DNA of 64,000 nt from Callipepla californica brunnescens (lineage: Eukaryota > Chordata > Aves > Galliformes > Odontophoridae). The stretch covers positions 17,156,273 through 17,220,272 of the forward strand of contig JALIRH010000007.1 of NCBI GenBank assembly GCA_023055505.1, given 5' to 3'. This document shows positions 1 through 12,544 of the stretch, piece after piece (positions within the stretch are counted from its first letter, which is position 1; each line of letters begins with the position of its first letter). The notes below the pieces were generated by a model. It saw only the letters and a list, made by a program, of their open reading frames with translations, was not told the DNA's origin and made no database searches. The translations under genes were made by a program, and so were the position numbers.

Positions 1-1240
1 TACTTCGGCTTGTGTTGGAGCTATGCTCAGAATTCCAGGGCAGTCTTGAATATGGAAGGGAAACTGGTGCATGCACAAACTGCACTGTGTTATCATATTA
101 ACAGGAGGAGGAGGGAATGAAGGGCAGGGAGGCTCAGCTGTGGCTAACCAGATGTGCAGGGATATGCCAGGCCCTGCCTTGCTGCACATACAAAGCTCAC
201 ATGTGCTGTCTTGCACGATTCAAAGCAACTGGATACTTCTTGCTTATTCTGAACTGTCACTGCATGTGTTCTGCACACATGAAAGGCCCAACTCACACAC
301 TGTAGCCCATGACACATTTCTCCTGAGTTCCACTCATTGAATCCGGCTGGGCAGGTATGTAACCAAACAATCTTTTAACCTCAGGGATATGTTTACACAA
401 GATTGCCTCACAGTTATCAGTGACATAGCTCCAGGGTGTTACCTGCTCACTGCTGCTTTTAGAGCTCTCTCTGCACATTCATATCAGCACTTGCTTCTCT
501 GAAGCACATCTCCTGCTTTGAGTTTGAGGTGAACTTCCCTCTAGTTCGCTCCCTCTCTGTCCTGCTTAGCTTGCAGTCACAGTTTGTGTCTTCTTGGTAA
601 CAGTCTTACTGTACAGAAACAGCCATCTCCACTGAAGTCCATTATGTTGGGTGGCATCTTCAACATGCTCAATGAGGAACAGCCACTGCTTTGCAGCACA
701 GCTCAACCCCACTATGGGTGCCCCAAACACTGCTCAGCTAACAGCCGGCCCAGCTGATCCCCAGACACCCCAGCTCCTTTCAGCAAAGTTCTCCTTTCAC
801 ATAAATACACGTGTGGTAACACTTGATTTAGTTGCAGTCAGACTAGAGCTGCTGATGCCTAATACCTGAACAGCAAGAAGGCGTTCAGGAGAGCACCTGA
901 TTAGTTACACCACACAGACACACGCTGCACCATGATCTATGCAAGAGTGTGACTCGCACTACACACAAAGTGCCCCCAAGAACCATTTTTTTTTCAATAT
1001 TACTTAATTCCCGGGTACTCTGGAAGTAGATGATGGTCTGGAGTCCTCTCCCCACGAGGGAAGAAGTGCACTCGAGACTCTCACAGCCTGGACAAGCACT
1101 GGACAAGTGCTCCAACCTCCAGCATGCGGGGTACAGGCTGCGAACTGCTCTGCAAGAGCAGGCAGCTTAAACACAAAGAGCAAACTTCGCTGACCTCCCC
1201 CAGAGCAGAGCGGGACGGCTGTTAAAAATCAACCCAGCCA
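1..1240. other. No gene recognised
   Basis: Only short chance open frames are visible, with no recognisable protein, repeat family or RNA gene. It may be intergenic DNA on the far side of the GST cluster. Confidence 0.5.
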
Positions 1241-1760
1241 AAGCCATGCTTGCGAGCACCGGCCTTGCAGGAAGAAGCACAGAAACAAAGCGCAGAGCGC
1301 GTACGCGGCCCGCACGGAGCCGCTCTCCGCCATTGCACGAGGAGCCGCACGCAGCCCGGGGCGATGCTCATCGTGCACACCGCTCCACGGGGCTGCTCGG
1401 GCAGAAGGACCTCAGAACACAGACCCTGCTGCGGCACTGGAACTGCTTACCACAGTCCGGCTTCCACCGGGATTCGGCCCAGCACTACTCCTTCCACCTC
1501 CCGAGCTGGAGAAGTCTCCTGGAGGAGGATAGAAAGAAATCACCTCCCGCAAACAGCAGCTCAACCCCGACACTGCCGTTCCCCGCCGCCTTTATCGGGC
1601 GCGGGGTTGGAGCGGCCGGGCGCTGCCGGGTGATGCTCCGCCCCTGGGGCCCCATGAGCGGCAGTGCCGCGGGGATACGGCGCTGCCTTTGGGGTTTTCG
1701 CCCCCCCGTGCGGCCGGCTCGCCCGGTTAACTGCGTAAGAGGGAACGGAGAGCCCTCCGA
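1240..1760. promoter_or_regulatory. CpG-rich block, possible orphan CpG island
   Basis: The stretch is clearly richer in G+C and CpG than its flanks (runs such as GCGCGTACGCGG and GGGCGCGGGG) and looks like a bird CpG-island promoter. It starts about 250 bp beyond the stop codon of GST gene A. A plus-strand donor-like GTAAGA is at 1735-1740. No recognisable coding exon leaves it in either direction inside the window, so a gene or lncRNA starting here is only inferred. Confidence 0.5.
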
Positions 1761-1816
1761 TGTGCGAGACGCAGCAACAAGTCGCTGAGCGTACGCTTTA
1801 ACGTCAACAGTGAGAC

Positions 1817-1930
1817 TTTATTGGAGGAAAATCCTTAATTATTTAAGGCACAGTTTCATCCAGTGTACCCCTGACTGAGCGATTTGCTTTGCCGTAGGCC
1901 AAGGAAAGAGATGTTATAAACCTTTTTATT
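1817..1930 (-). terminator. Candidate polyadenylation signals of GST gene A
   Basis: Two AATAAA hexamers occur on the minus strand, at 1925-1930 and 1817-1822. They lie 70 and 178 bp downstream of the stop codon. Either could end the gene A transcript; the sequence alone does not decide between them. Confidence 0.55.
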
Positions 1931-1999
1931 CATTCCACTTTGCTTCTCAGCAAACACAGAGACAGTGAAATGGAGTTGCAATGGGTTTAAGGTTGCTGC

Positions 2000-4900
2000 T
2001 CAATGGAAAATTGCCATCAGTCTTGGTATTTCTTTTTCCTGTACAGGTGGTTTCCTCGGGCTGCCGGGCTGCAGGAATTTCTTGATGTTGGGGATATTGC
2101 TTGTTCTTGCTTTAAAACTCTGCAAAACAGAAGAGTTTTATGCTTAAGAACAATGGTAACTATCAGAATAGCAGTTCACTAGGTTACAGGAGCCTGGTGG
2201 CAGGTCTCCAGCGGCCCTATTTAGGCCCAGTCCTTTAGTGTGCTTACAGATGCATCCAAAGGAGGTTTGCACATGATCCTAAGTTAAGAGGAGCAGTTGA
2301 CTCCATAATGGGTGCAGAGACCTTCCGGAGAGAGATCTCATCAAACTGAAAGTCTGCAGTCACCCACGACATGAAGTTTAACATTAACAAAAGCTGGATT
2401 CTGCACCTAGGACAGAGCAACTCCAGATGTATGTACGAAGGACAGCGGGCTGCAGAGCAGTCCAGTGAAAATGGACCTGGGGTTCTGGTTGATGACAAGT
2501 TGGACGTGAAGCCAGCAGCGTGCCCTGGCAGCACAAAGGGCCAATGCACCCTGCAGTATCCCAGGCCCAGTGCTGCCAACAGGCAAGGGGAGGCTTTGTT
2601 TCCCTCTGCTTTGTGCTGTGCAGCCATCACTCCCAGCTCTGCATGCAGGTTTGGCTGCCACAATATTACAAGGACAATAAACCAGTAGAGAGTGTCCAAA
2701 GGAGGGCTACCAAGAAGATGCAGGGTCAGCATGGGCATAGAACAGACTGCCCTGGGCAGCGGGAATGTCCCCGAGCTGCCAGAGTTCAAGGAGGATTTGG
2801 ACAAAGCTTTCAGACACTGGGTATGAATTCTGGGTGGTCCTCTGTGGAGCCAGGAGCTGGAATCAATGATCCTTAAGGGCCTTTCCCAACTCAAGATATT
2901 AAGGGATTTTAAGCTACAGCCTACAGTACCTTTTAATACCCTGGTGGCTGTAGCAACAGAAGGCCAACATAACCATCACTATTTCAGGCTGGCCAAAACT
3001 ACTTAGGATATTTTATTTTTTTCCCAACTTCTCTCCTTACCTCCCCACACCCATACTTTCTCAACCAGGTTAAATCACTGCCTATATTCTGGTTTATTTC
3101 CATTAATACTGTCTAAGTAATTACCTGCAAGAGTGGGAATTTTGCAAGTGCATCAGACTTGAACTCTTCCACTAATAAAATGGACTCCAGCAAACTCACA
3201 TCTGCTCTGCTCAGCTTGTTGCCAACAAGAAAGTCTTGCCCATGGTCTTTCAAAACCTAAAAACATAGAACAGGGAGCAGAAGAAGTGTGAAATGTGTGT
3301 GTACCACTTCATGTTACTTGAAACAAGGTCATTCTCTCATGGAATTGTCCCCGAAGCAAAGAAATGCAGTGAGAACATCTGCAGTACAAACTGATCACCT
3401 GACCGCTCTGTCATCACAGCTATTGTACATCACTCCTCTCCCTTCTGCATATATGTATTTCATTATTTTTACTGCCAGCTGTGGTCTAGCCTTTTTGCCT
3501 TCACTTCTGTACCCTTTATGATTAGAGCCTCACACAGAGTTGGTCTATGCATCATGGAACACAACCATCACTGTACAATATTTACAAAGGACTGGAATTC
3601 AGCCCAGGACGTAGCAGGATTCTTTTGGACACTTTCAAACGGTGGTGAGCTCCCTTATTTCTCAGTTCTTTCTGCTTCACTTTGGGGAATATTGCAGTGG
3701 GGGCTCTCTGCATGCAGCCTGTGCCTCAGTTTCTTGACAGCCAGCTTACCCATCTTCCCCCTTTTTTTTTTTTTAATCTGTGGAACTCAGTCTGTACTGG
3801 ATATCTCCTAGATCTGCAGCATATTCTCTCCCCTCTGTTGTATCCTATCTCCTACCCCATCCACTCCTACCCAAACCATAGCATTTCAATTTATGTGCTA
3901 ATTTTTCCTCTGTTTTCCTGAATAAAAAATGTTTGTGTAGATGAGGGCTGGTGTTTCAGAAAAATAATATTAATTAAGCTGCACATACCTTCTCAAAGAC
4001 TGGAAGGTATCTGCTTGTGACCTTGTCCAAAGCATTTGCAAGTTTTTCCTCCTTTTTACCATCTGGTTGGAAAATGCTCATCATGATTAACTCATTCAGA
4101 TCTGCCATTCCTTCCACATACATGTCAATTCTGAAAGGAACAGAGCCACTTGGTCAGGTCAAATAGAGGAGGTCAGAACAGCACAACAGGAACTAGTTGA
4201 ACCCCTCAGTAAAAGGCTGGACCCCCTTCATTTTTCACCAGAGGAGATACTTCTCTGCAATTGTTTTTTTATGCAAATATGAATACAGAATTGGCATATG
4301 TGTATCCAAAGCCATGGTAAAGCTCTCATCAGCTATGTTTAATCAAACTGGGAGTCTATACAATTCCTAATAAATATCTTAAAATGTGCTTATTTAGAAT
4401 ACTTCAGGTTAAACCACGGTTCCCCAGGGCTTTTGCTTTTTTTTTTCCTCTGATAACTGTACTGACCTCTGATCTTTACGAATTCCTTTCTGCCTTTCTG
4501 CCTGCCTTATCTAGCTTTTTATTACTATTGTTGATATCTCTCACATCCAAGTTCAACACATGCTGCAACAAAATTTGCTGAACCACTGTAACTCTGAACG
4601 TGAGCAGAGATATGCTGTGTTACGACATATTTTGTTATGCAGACAAGTGGTACCAGCTGTATGCTAACAAACAAAGGTAGTACTGGTACAGTACAGGGCT
4701 CTCTCCTTTAGGTCCTTCCCGTAGAGATTGTATTTTGCTGCGATGTAGTTGAGGATGGCTCTGGTCTGCACCATCTTCATCCCATCGATCTCCACCATGG
4801 GCACTTGCTGGAACAGCAGGAATCCATCTGGGGAAGAGAAGACAAAGAGATGCTCAGTGTGTGACTGAAGGTCACCTGCAGGGATGTGGAAAAATAACCA

Positions 4901-7900
4901 ACACTGCTATTTCTTAGTTTTCATTCCTCATTCTCATAATATGGTTTGGAAAGTTTTGCCATAAGACCATTTATTAGTGACATACTAATAACGTGTAATG
5001 AGTTTCTTGAAGTTTCTTCACATACGAAGAAGTACCCAAATGGAGATCTTTCAGCAGGCATATGCTGAAAAACTTAAGTCCAGCACTGTGTGGCCCTAAT
5101 TTACTTGATTTTTGTTGAGGTTAATACAGATTCTGAGGACTAAAAGATCTGACATACTGTGTACCAAATTCTGTTATGCCTTAGTAATGATTTCAGAAAC
5201 CTAGACTTCAGTTAATGTTTTATGTTCCCAGAATCACAGAGTTGCATGGGTTGGAAGGGACCTCTAGAGATCACTGCGTCCAACCCCCTGCCAAAGCAGC
5301 TCCCTAGCCCAGGTTGCACAGGTAGGTGTCCAGGTGGGTCTGGAACATCTCCAGAGAAGGAGACTCCACCACCTCTCTGTGCAGCCTGTGCCAGTGCTCC
5401 GTCACTGCACTGTGAAGAAGTTCCCACACACATTTGTGCAGAACTTCCTGTGCTTCAGTTTGTGGCCATTTCCCCTCGTCCTATCAGCACACACTGCAGA
5501 AAAGAATCTAGCCTCATCCCTTCACCTCCCACTCCTTAGATCGACATGGATCAGATCCCCTCTGAGTCTTCTTTCTCCAGGGCTGAACAGACCCAGGTCT
5601 CTCATCCTTTCCTCATAAGGGAGGTGTTCCAGGCCCTTTATCATCTTTGTAGCCCTTTGCTGGACTCTTTTCAGGAGATCCCTGTCTTCTTTGTACCGGG
5701 GAGCCCAGAACTGGACACAGTACTCCAGTTGAGGCCTCACCATGGCAGAGTAGCGGGGGAGGATCACCTCCCTCGACCTGCTGGGCATCCTCTTTTTAAT
5801 GCACCCTGGGATCCCATTGGCCTTCTTGGCCACCAGGACACACTGCTGGCTCATGGTCAACCTGTCATCCACCGGGACTCACAGGTCCCTCTCCTCAGAG
5901 CTCCTTTCCAGCAGGTCATCCCTCAACCTGCACTGGTTCTTGCGGTTATTAATGTTAATGTACTTGTTAATATTTATCCTTTTGACTCTTACACTGACTT
6001 TCTACAAAACCATGCTTGAAGCAGGGAATAATGGTAGATGATTCACATGATTCCTGAGAATGTGGAATACCAGTTGGTGTGAGATAGTAGTTGTATAAAT
6101 CCCTGGTTTGTCTGTGGAAGTCTTACACTAGGAAGGAGGAAGACAAAATTCCTCTGGGAACTGTTGAAAGAAACAGTATTTGCTGCATGAAATCACATTT
6201 CTTGAGGCAGCTAACTTGTCAGCTGTGTCCACTTTGGAGCCACAGTAAGTCAGGCTTGCACACAAACGAAGTAACAAAGTTTTCATTTGTGCTCCTGCCT
6301 CAAGAAGATCTGATTGCAGAAAATATACTGACACAGTGCAAGTGCCAATGGGTACACACAGGAATTCCCATCGGAACACCAGGAAACACTGTTACTGTGT
6401 GGGTGATGGAGCACTGGCAGTGGTTGCCCAGAGGCTGTGAAAATCTCCTTGAAAATCTTCAAAAGCCATCTGGATGTGGTCCTGGATACCTACTCTGGGT
6501 GTCCCTGCTTGAGCAGAGGCAGGGCCAGATGTGAGTCTGCAGATGTCTGCAGGGTGTGATTTCATCTGTACAAGCCAGTCTGGGTTTTCTTTCCAAGAGA
6601 CATAAGATTCCTTTCATGTTCCAGGACACACAACTCTAGTCATCGTTATTATCTGATTATTAAAAAGGGAAGGAAACTTACCCGACTTTAACTTTTGTAG
6701 ATCATCCTTCGTTTCGATGAATTTTTCTTCAAACTGTAGGGAATAGAGAAGAAAAATTGTGTTCTGACTGCATGCTTTAATGTCTGCTTGTCATGAGACA
6801 ACCAGGGCCCCAGAAGCAATGCTGCTGGGAATTTTGTTTAAGAAAAGCTAGATCAAGTTTTAAGGAATTAGTTTGTCCTTGACATATTGTCTCCTCATCT
6901 CTCTCCTGTTGTTGTATTCAACAACAATTCAAATTCTTATTTCTGTGCCCGTCACATTTTGGCTAAACCTGAGGTGATGCAAAGCACAAAAATTTGACTT
7001 GTGAAGAAACAGTGAGCATGATGCTGGAAGAGAGTAGATTTAAACTAGATATTGGGAAGAAACTCTTTACTGTTAAGGTAGTGAAATACTGGAACGTGTT
7101 GCCCAGGGATGTTGCGGCTGCTTCCTCCTTGGGGCTGGATGGGGCTTTGAGCAACCTGGTCTAGAGGGAGATGTCCCTGCCTATAACAGGGGGGTTGGAA
7201 CTAGATGGTCTTTAAGTTCTCTTCCAACCCAAACCATTCCGTGAAGCTATGATTCAATGTTTCTGTGCTTCTGTATTGAGCACCGGCAAGAGCTATTGCA
7301 AGGAGGAGAATAGGTATATTCATGCCGGAAAAGTGGATTCATGTCAGAGCTTGAATTTCACAAGCTGACAAAAGGAGGAATGAAGACCATGTGCTCCTTG
7401 TAGCTTTCTGGCACGTTGCCCATCACAACAGCAAACAAAAAGCTCAGCTCATAAAACTCACACTCCCTGCTCTATTATGTAGCAGTAATTTAAGTTTAAA
7501 CAATGAGTGTTTTATTATATATAGTATGTTCAAGGATAAACTTAGTTTTAATAGGCATAATATACATGCTGATTTGTACATTGAGATTTAACTGCAGGCC
7601 TAAAAAGTTCAAGTACTTCACTCCTCTGATTAGAGAACATTGAGCCAAGTTCTGCTTTTAAATGATTTCTTTCAGTAGTCACGAGAAAAATGCATTTATA
7701 ATGCTAACAGTGTGCTTAGCATATTATGCTTGGACATGAAACAGGACTTTGCTCCTTCTGCAAAGGGTAAGGTAGTAGTGATCCTATGCTTTGTTACGGT
7801 TGTGCATTTCTTAAGAGGAATTATATACATGAGTATTTGTAACACTTTTAGTAGAACAACCATAGACAAACCTCAACTCCGGCAGCCGCAAGCAGCCACC

Positions 7901-7958
7901 TTATTGGTTCCATTCGGCCTCGTGCATTGACATAGTGCAGAACTGGTTTCCCAGACAT
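2000..7958 (-). CDS. GSTA: Alpha-class glutathione S-transferase, gene A (221 aa, 6 coding exons)
   Basis: Cytosolic alpha-class GST, a homodimeric enzyme that conjugates glutathione to electrophiles. Coding exons on the minus strand: 7872-7958 (ATG), 6682-6733, 4695-4827, 3989-4130, 3125-3256, 2000-2119 (TGA). All junctions are GT/AG and the phases join into one open frame of 666 bp. Seen in the protein: catalytic Tyr9 (PVLHY), Arg15 in RGRM, the G-site block [10 protein letters not shown] at 53-62 with cis-Pro56, and Gln67-Thr68. The C-terminal helical domain starts at about residue 85, with VGNKLSRAD in exon 6. The tail ends in LMAIFH, like the avian GSTA1-3 type rather than the GSTA4 type. 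The start was chosen because MSGKPVLHY matches the family N-terminus. A non-coding first exon lies near 8972. One oddity is RYLPVFEK where relatives have RYFPVFEK. Which avian GSTA paralogue this is remains open. Confidence 0.95.
2200..2895 (+). mobile_element. Old CR1 LINE fragment
   Basis: Diverged CR1 3' region. It has the characteristic wording around the GTTGATGACAAG and AAGATGCAGGG parts and ends near TTAAGGGCCTTTCCCAACTC. Lies in the last intron of GST gene A. Confidence 0.6.
5226..5960 (-). mobile_element. CR1 LINE 3' end with reverse-transcriptase reading-frame remnant
   Basis: Begins with the reverse complement of the CR1 3' end (AATCACAGAG..TTGGAAGGGACC). The minus strand keeps an open stretch with the CR1 ORF2 C-terminal signature (MSQQC...AKKANGI...[14 protein letters not shown]). 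Lies in the intron between coding exons 2 and 3 of gene A. Confidence 0.9.
6390..6540 (+). mobile_element. CR1 3' fragment
   Basis: GAGCACTGGCAGTGGTTGCC and the following words match the CR1 3' UTR region, degraded. Within an intron of gene A. Confidence 0.5.
7000..7262 (+). mobile_element. CR1 3' end
   Basis: Ends in the typical CR1 tail (CTTCCAACCCAAACCATTCC then ATGATTCAATG), following ACTGGAACGTGTTGCCCAGG. Within an intron of gene A. Confidence 0.75.
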
Positions 7959-8971
7959 CTTTCCACGTATCTGATTTCCTGCTATTTAGAATGAAGAAGA
8001 AATAACAGAAATAAAGAAGGATTAGAATGCTGTTTTTGAATCTCCAGCTTGTAAACAAGCACTGCTCAAAGTTGTCTTTTAAATCAGTGAGTGATGATGT
8101 GTGACTGCCATCAAACTCGAAGACATAAGAAAAAAATATATTGAAAGGATGCAGTGAATTTTCAGCATGCAATTTGGTGAAGCAGAACTGAAATAATCTG
8201 GCCCGTATCAGAGAATGTGCAAAGCAAAGATCACTTGCAGCCTGAAGAGTTCAGCTCTGCATGCAAAGCTGGTTGTGTGGCACACACTGCTCCATACATA
8301 GTATAAACTTGGGAATTGTTGTAGTTTCTCTGGTAGCCATTAGGTTACACTGTAAAGTGACAGGAAGGATTTTCCCCTCCCTCCTTATACACACTCAGTC
8401 TAATTCACAACAGTCACCATTTCTCTCCTCTCTTTAGGCCAGACCTGAATTGAATTTTGTCTCTGCTATCATTTGGCTGCCATCGCCACAGGCAGAGCAA
8501 AGTGAGATCCCTGCTCAGTTCAGCTGCAGCTCATGCTGGAAGTTAAGGCAGGAACTGTCTCCAGGCACATGGGCACTGCCCCATTCAGGACCATGGCACA
8601 GCAAACACAGTGAAGGCATAGGCAGTACCCAGTTCATACTCGTGTCACAGTTATGAAAAACAAGTCAACACAAAAGATGCAGTATGAACAGTAGCAGAAA
8701 GCAAAAAGGAAACAGCTACAACGAAACATATTCCCCTTGTAAGAAGCATGCCACTGTCTCTAAAATAGGAACCTCTTCACACTTCTGAGATCTAAACTGA
8801 TCATTCTAGAATCTGTATGCCTACAAAGCAACTTATTAATTAACCATCTGGTGCACAAAGCCACATTAGCAAAGAATGCTCTGGCAGGTATTTAATCCAC
8901 AGAATCCATCCACTGCCTTTAGCATCAAGTATACTAATTCCCTATAGATATCCAAAACCCAAAAAGCTTAC

Positions 8972-9000
8972 CTTGTACAGTCTGGAGCTCACACTGAGCT
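8972..9000 (-). other. Probable non-coding exon 1 of GST gene A
   Basis: A strong donor (GTAAGC, minus strand, 8971-8966) lies about 1 kb upstream of the ATG exon, as expected for the untranslated first exon of alpha GST genes. The upstream edge is estimated from the TATA-like box at 9022-9026. The coding exon is probably entered through a GCAG acceptor just upstream of the ATG. Confidence 0.55.
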
Positions 9001-9021
9001 CTCAGCAGGTTGGACCTGAAG

Positions 9022-9104
9022 TTATAGAGCTTTTAGCCCCTCCTACAAAGCAAACTGAAGGCACTTCTCTGCTGTTGGGAAACACTATTTGTTAATCAGT
9101 TAAA
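9022..9104 (-). promoter_or_regulatory. TATA-like box and HNF1-like motif upstream of GST gene A
   Basis: Read on the minus strand, CTATAAC (around 9022-9026) sits about 25-50 bp upstream of the predicted exon 1. About 70 bp further upstream, 9091-9104 reads GTTAATCAGTTAAA, resembling one full half and a weaker second half of an HNF1 palindrome. HNF1 is an established regulator of mammalian GSTA promoters; its use here is inference. Confidence 0.4.
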
Positions 9105-9713
9105 TCATTTAGTTTTAATCACTTATTATCTACAGTAAATGCATTGCTGATTAACGCTGACTATGAACATATGTAACACTTGTGAGAGGTCACCATCATT
9201 TGGGACAACTGTGTCTCTGTGCCTAGTTTTGTACCTTTTCTTCCATATTTTATCAACTGTTTCTGCATGAATCTTTCATCAGCTTCATTCCCTCCCTGTA
9301 GAGAGAGGGGATGTTTCTTCAGGATATTTTCCTCTGCTAAATCTCTTTCTTGGACATAAAAGTTGTTTGTACTTTTTGTCAAATGTATTACCCTGGATTT
9401 GACCCAGGGAAATGACTGCTACTAATGATAGTAGGATGTGGTGAATGGAGAGTGGTATCAGGAGGGCAAACTGCTAACTGTTGTCTTTTGATAACTGTGT
9501 TGACTCTAAAGAGTCAGTACTGCATGAACTCCCCTGCCCCGTCCTCCTGTCTAATCTAGCTGATTTGTAATGTAGGCATCACATGCAGGCAAGGTCAGTG
9601 TACGCTGTGAAAATCTGCTGAACTTCGCCAGGTCTAAATGTGAGCTAGGATATTTTTCTGGTATTAACACAGAGGGAGTATGGAGTGTAGTCAAAGAAAG
9701 AAGTTCTTACATT

Positions 9714-9815
9714 GCTGGGCTCTCTCCTTCAGGTGCTCCTCATAGATAATGATGGGTAGCATAGATTTGCTGCTCAGCTACCAGCACCAAGGTGTCTGCA
9801 ACATGGTGCATGTCC
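9714..9815 (-). pseudogene. Probable GST exon 4 remnant
   Basis: Positions 9718-9735 are an 18-base exact match to the 3' end of coding exon 3 of 6 (the [10 protein letters not shown] exon) of genes B and C. Weaker similarity continues for about 80 bases, including the part that encodes the VQT and MVEIDG region. There is no open frame and no neighbouring exon, so it is a lone decayed exon between genes A and B. The long exact block makes chance unlikely, but the remainder is weak. Confidence 0.45.
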
Positions 9816-9828
9816 CGAGGCACCAGAC

Positions 9829-10090
9829 AAGAATGGCAGCTGACCTCAAAGTGTGTTTGAAGCAAAGATTTGTAATTGAATTCCTCTGTGAGGAAAAAAT
9901 CGCAACTACTGACATTCATCAGGACTTGCAGGACACTTATGGAGACCAAACTGCGCGTGTTAGCTCAGTGAGGAGGTGAGTGGTGTGTTTCTATAGTGGT
10001 GACAGTGATAGTGGTTCACACCTGTGGGAATGCAAGAAAGTGTATTCAGAACAGAAGCTGTGGAACAAGATAAACAGCATGAGAACAGAA
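9829..10090 (+). mobile_element. Decayed mariner-type transposase fragment (N-terminal HTH)
   Basis: The frame reads LKQRFVIEFLCEEKIATTDI, then YGDQT..VSSVRR, the N-terminal helix-turn-helix known from mariner/Mos1-type transposases in bird genomes. The next codon, expected to be Trp, is TGA; after it YSGDSDSGS continues in frame. The rest of the transposase and the terminal repeats were not recognised. It lies just right of the GST exon remnant near 9.7 kb. Confidence 0.6.
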
Positions 10091-10231
10091 GGCTGAGAAA
10101 GGAAAACAAATTCAAGTAAGCTGTGTGATGGCAGACCCCGACTGGAGGAAGAGTGCATGGCTTGGAACGACTCACGACCCTGATTGTATAAGCACCTGTA
10201 TGCATGGTTAGGGACTGTTTAGGGAGTATTT

Positions 10232-10560
10232 TGTTGACATGTAAAGGCAGGTGGGAAAGTTACAAGAGAAAACTTGTCAATGTATATAAGGGAACCTGTA
10301 ATAGATGATTTAGATCATCCACATCTGAGTCTGTGCCTCAGATGCTGCACACCCCCACTGGTGCAGATTTTAAGATGTCAGCATGCAGACTCTTGATCAT
10401 CACTAGCAAAATGCATAGCTAATAGAGGTGACTACCTTGAAAAATCTTGTTTTGTAGTTGAGAATTTGTTTCATCAATTAGTGCTATTGTGCACCTTGTG
10501 TCAGTTCCAGTTTCCTTGCTAATAAATAGGAGGTATTACTTTCTGAGTGACCTACATACA
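10232..10560 (+). mobile_element. Possible solo LTR
   Basis: Starts TGTTGACATG, has a TATATAAGG word at about 10284 and AATAAAT at 10521, and ends near CATACA, the order expected in a retroviral LTR. No clear target duplication was found, so this is tentative. Confidence 0.3.
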
Positions 10561-11089
10561 ACCTCACTACAAGGTAGACTACCTCTTTAAATCCTTTACG
10601 GGCCTTGCCTTGACAAAACCCAGAACTCTAGTAAATATCCTAGAAGGTCTAGGGACTGCAGCTACCAGGACTTCACCTATCTAAGAACTACAAGGTAAGA
10701 ATTTGAGCATGAAATTAATCACAGTGCAGACAGCTTGGGTAAAACTCATCTCACATAAATTTGTAGACAGCTACATCTGGTCCAGCCATCTGGTCGCCTT
10801 TAAATAGACCTAAATCCACGTAGGAGGAATCCCTCACCAAATGCTGGAGCCACAGCTGATATCCAATGTTTTCTACTTTTGTTCTATTTATGCCCAGAGT
10901 ATTAAGATGTATGTGTATAAAGAATTTGCTAGCACTCACTACAGCTGTGTTATAGCTGCACTTAGGCATAAACTTGGCTTCACGTGGAGAAGTACTGCTA
11001 AAAAGATGAGCTTCAGAGTTTGCAGTTTATAACCTGAAAACAACACAACTGTATCAAATATAGCATAAAAGATAGCTTGCCTCTGTCAA

Positions 11090-11930
11090 AATGCAGAGCA
11101 TGTTTGAGCTGTACAGGCTGGATTGCTGGGCTGAGGCCAGTGGCATGACATTCAGTGAGACCATGTGCCAGGTCCTGCACTTTGGACACAGCAACCCCAG
11201 TCAACACTACAGGCCACTCTTCCTAAGAGTGGCTTGAAAGCTGAATGGAGGATCTCGGGGTATTAGTGGGGTATTAGTCATCAGTCATGTGAACATGACA
11301 CAGCAGTGTGCCCAGGTGGCCAAGAAGGGCAATGGCATTCGGAATTTTATTAGAAATAGTGCTGCCAGCAGGAGCAGGGAGGTGATCCTCCCAATGTACT
11401 CAACCCTGGTGAGGCAACACTTTGAGCACTGTGTTTGGTTTTGGGCCCCTCACCACAAGGAGGACATTGAGGCCCTGGAGCATGTCCAGAGAAGGACAGA
11501 GATGCTGTGAGGGGTCTGGAGCACAAATCTTATGAGGAGTGGCTGAGGGAACTGGCATTCCTCAGTCTGGAGAAGAGGAGGCTCAGGGGGGACCTTATAG
11601 ACCTCTACAACTACCCAAAAGGAGGTTGTGGTGAGGTGGGAGTCATCCTCTTCTGTGTAACTAGTGATAAGACAAGAAGGAGTGGCCTCAAGTTGCACCA
11701 GAGGAGATTAAGGTTGGACTTTAAGAAAGATTTCTTTTCTGAAAGAGTGCTGGAACAGGCTGCTCAGGGAGGTGGTAGATTCACCATCCCTGGAGGTGTT
11801 CAAGAAACATTTAAATGTTGTACTAAAGGACATGGTTTAGTGGGAAAATACTGGTGATGAGTGCACAGTTGGACTGGATGATCTTGGAGATCTTTTCAAA
11901 CCTTGGTGATTCTATGATTCTATACTCAGT
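11090..11930 (+). mobile_element. CR1 LINE fragment
   Basis: Long plus-strand CR1 3' half, ending in the tandem tail ATTCTATGATTCTAT. Frame fragments show [16 protein letters not shown] and EALEHVQRR of CR1 ORF2. Intergenic between GST genes A and B. Confidence 0.9.
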
Positions 11931-12544
11931 TAAAGATTTCATCTTATTGCACCCTGACATAAGTATTTTTTTGTTCTTGTTTTACAGCTAACGCAAAGAT
12001 ATAGGGAAAAGGTGAGTGAAAACAGACATATTTATTACTCCACAAGAGAAATGGATATGCTTAATTAAACAATTTCTTCTAGCTGTGACTGTTACTGTTT
12101 CTTCTCACTGTGTTTACAGGAGACCAAAATGGTGATAGTAAACATCAAATTTTGTGACTATTTGAATGGGTTTTTTTCTTAATTTTGTTGAGATATTTTC
12201 ATTTTAAGATGAGTTTCTGACAAGTTCCGTATCTATTCTGTGGCCTTGCTGGGGCTAAAAGCTGTCTGAGGCTACAGCAACATCACAGGTGAGAGTGGGG
12301 TAAGCTGAGCAGACGCGTCATAGCCACAAGGCTTGCCTGTTCTCAGCAGCAGTATGTGGGCAAAGCTGCTGGAGCAAAATTTTTGTCGACAAACACTGCC
12401 TGCTACATCAGGCCCTGTCACAAATCAGATTTTGTCTCCTATAACTGTATGTAAACCCTGATACTTTTGTTTTAAGTTGGAGTTTAAAGAGGATGTGGTC
12501 TCTGTGCACAGGCCCAAGTACATCAGCTTTCTTGTTTGGGCAAT

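Noticed and set aside
1246..1788. 180-codon open frame on the plus strand in the CpG-rich block
   Set aside because: No family resemblance and amino-acid bias typical of GC-rich non-coding DNA; another frame is open over the same bases.
5522..5872. Open frame that looks like a cellular gene
   Set aside because: It is the C-terminal end of the CR1 reverse-transcriptase frame.
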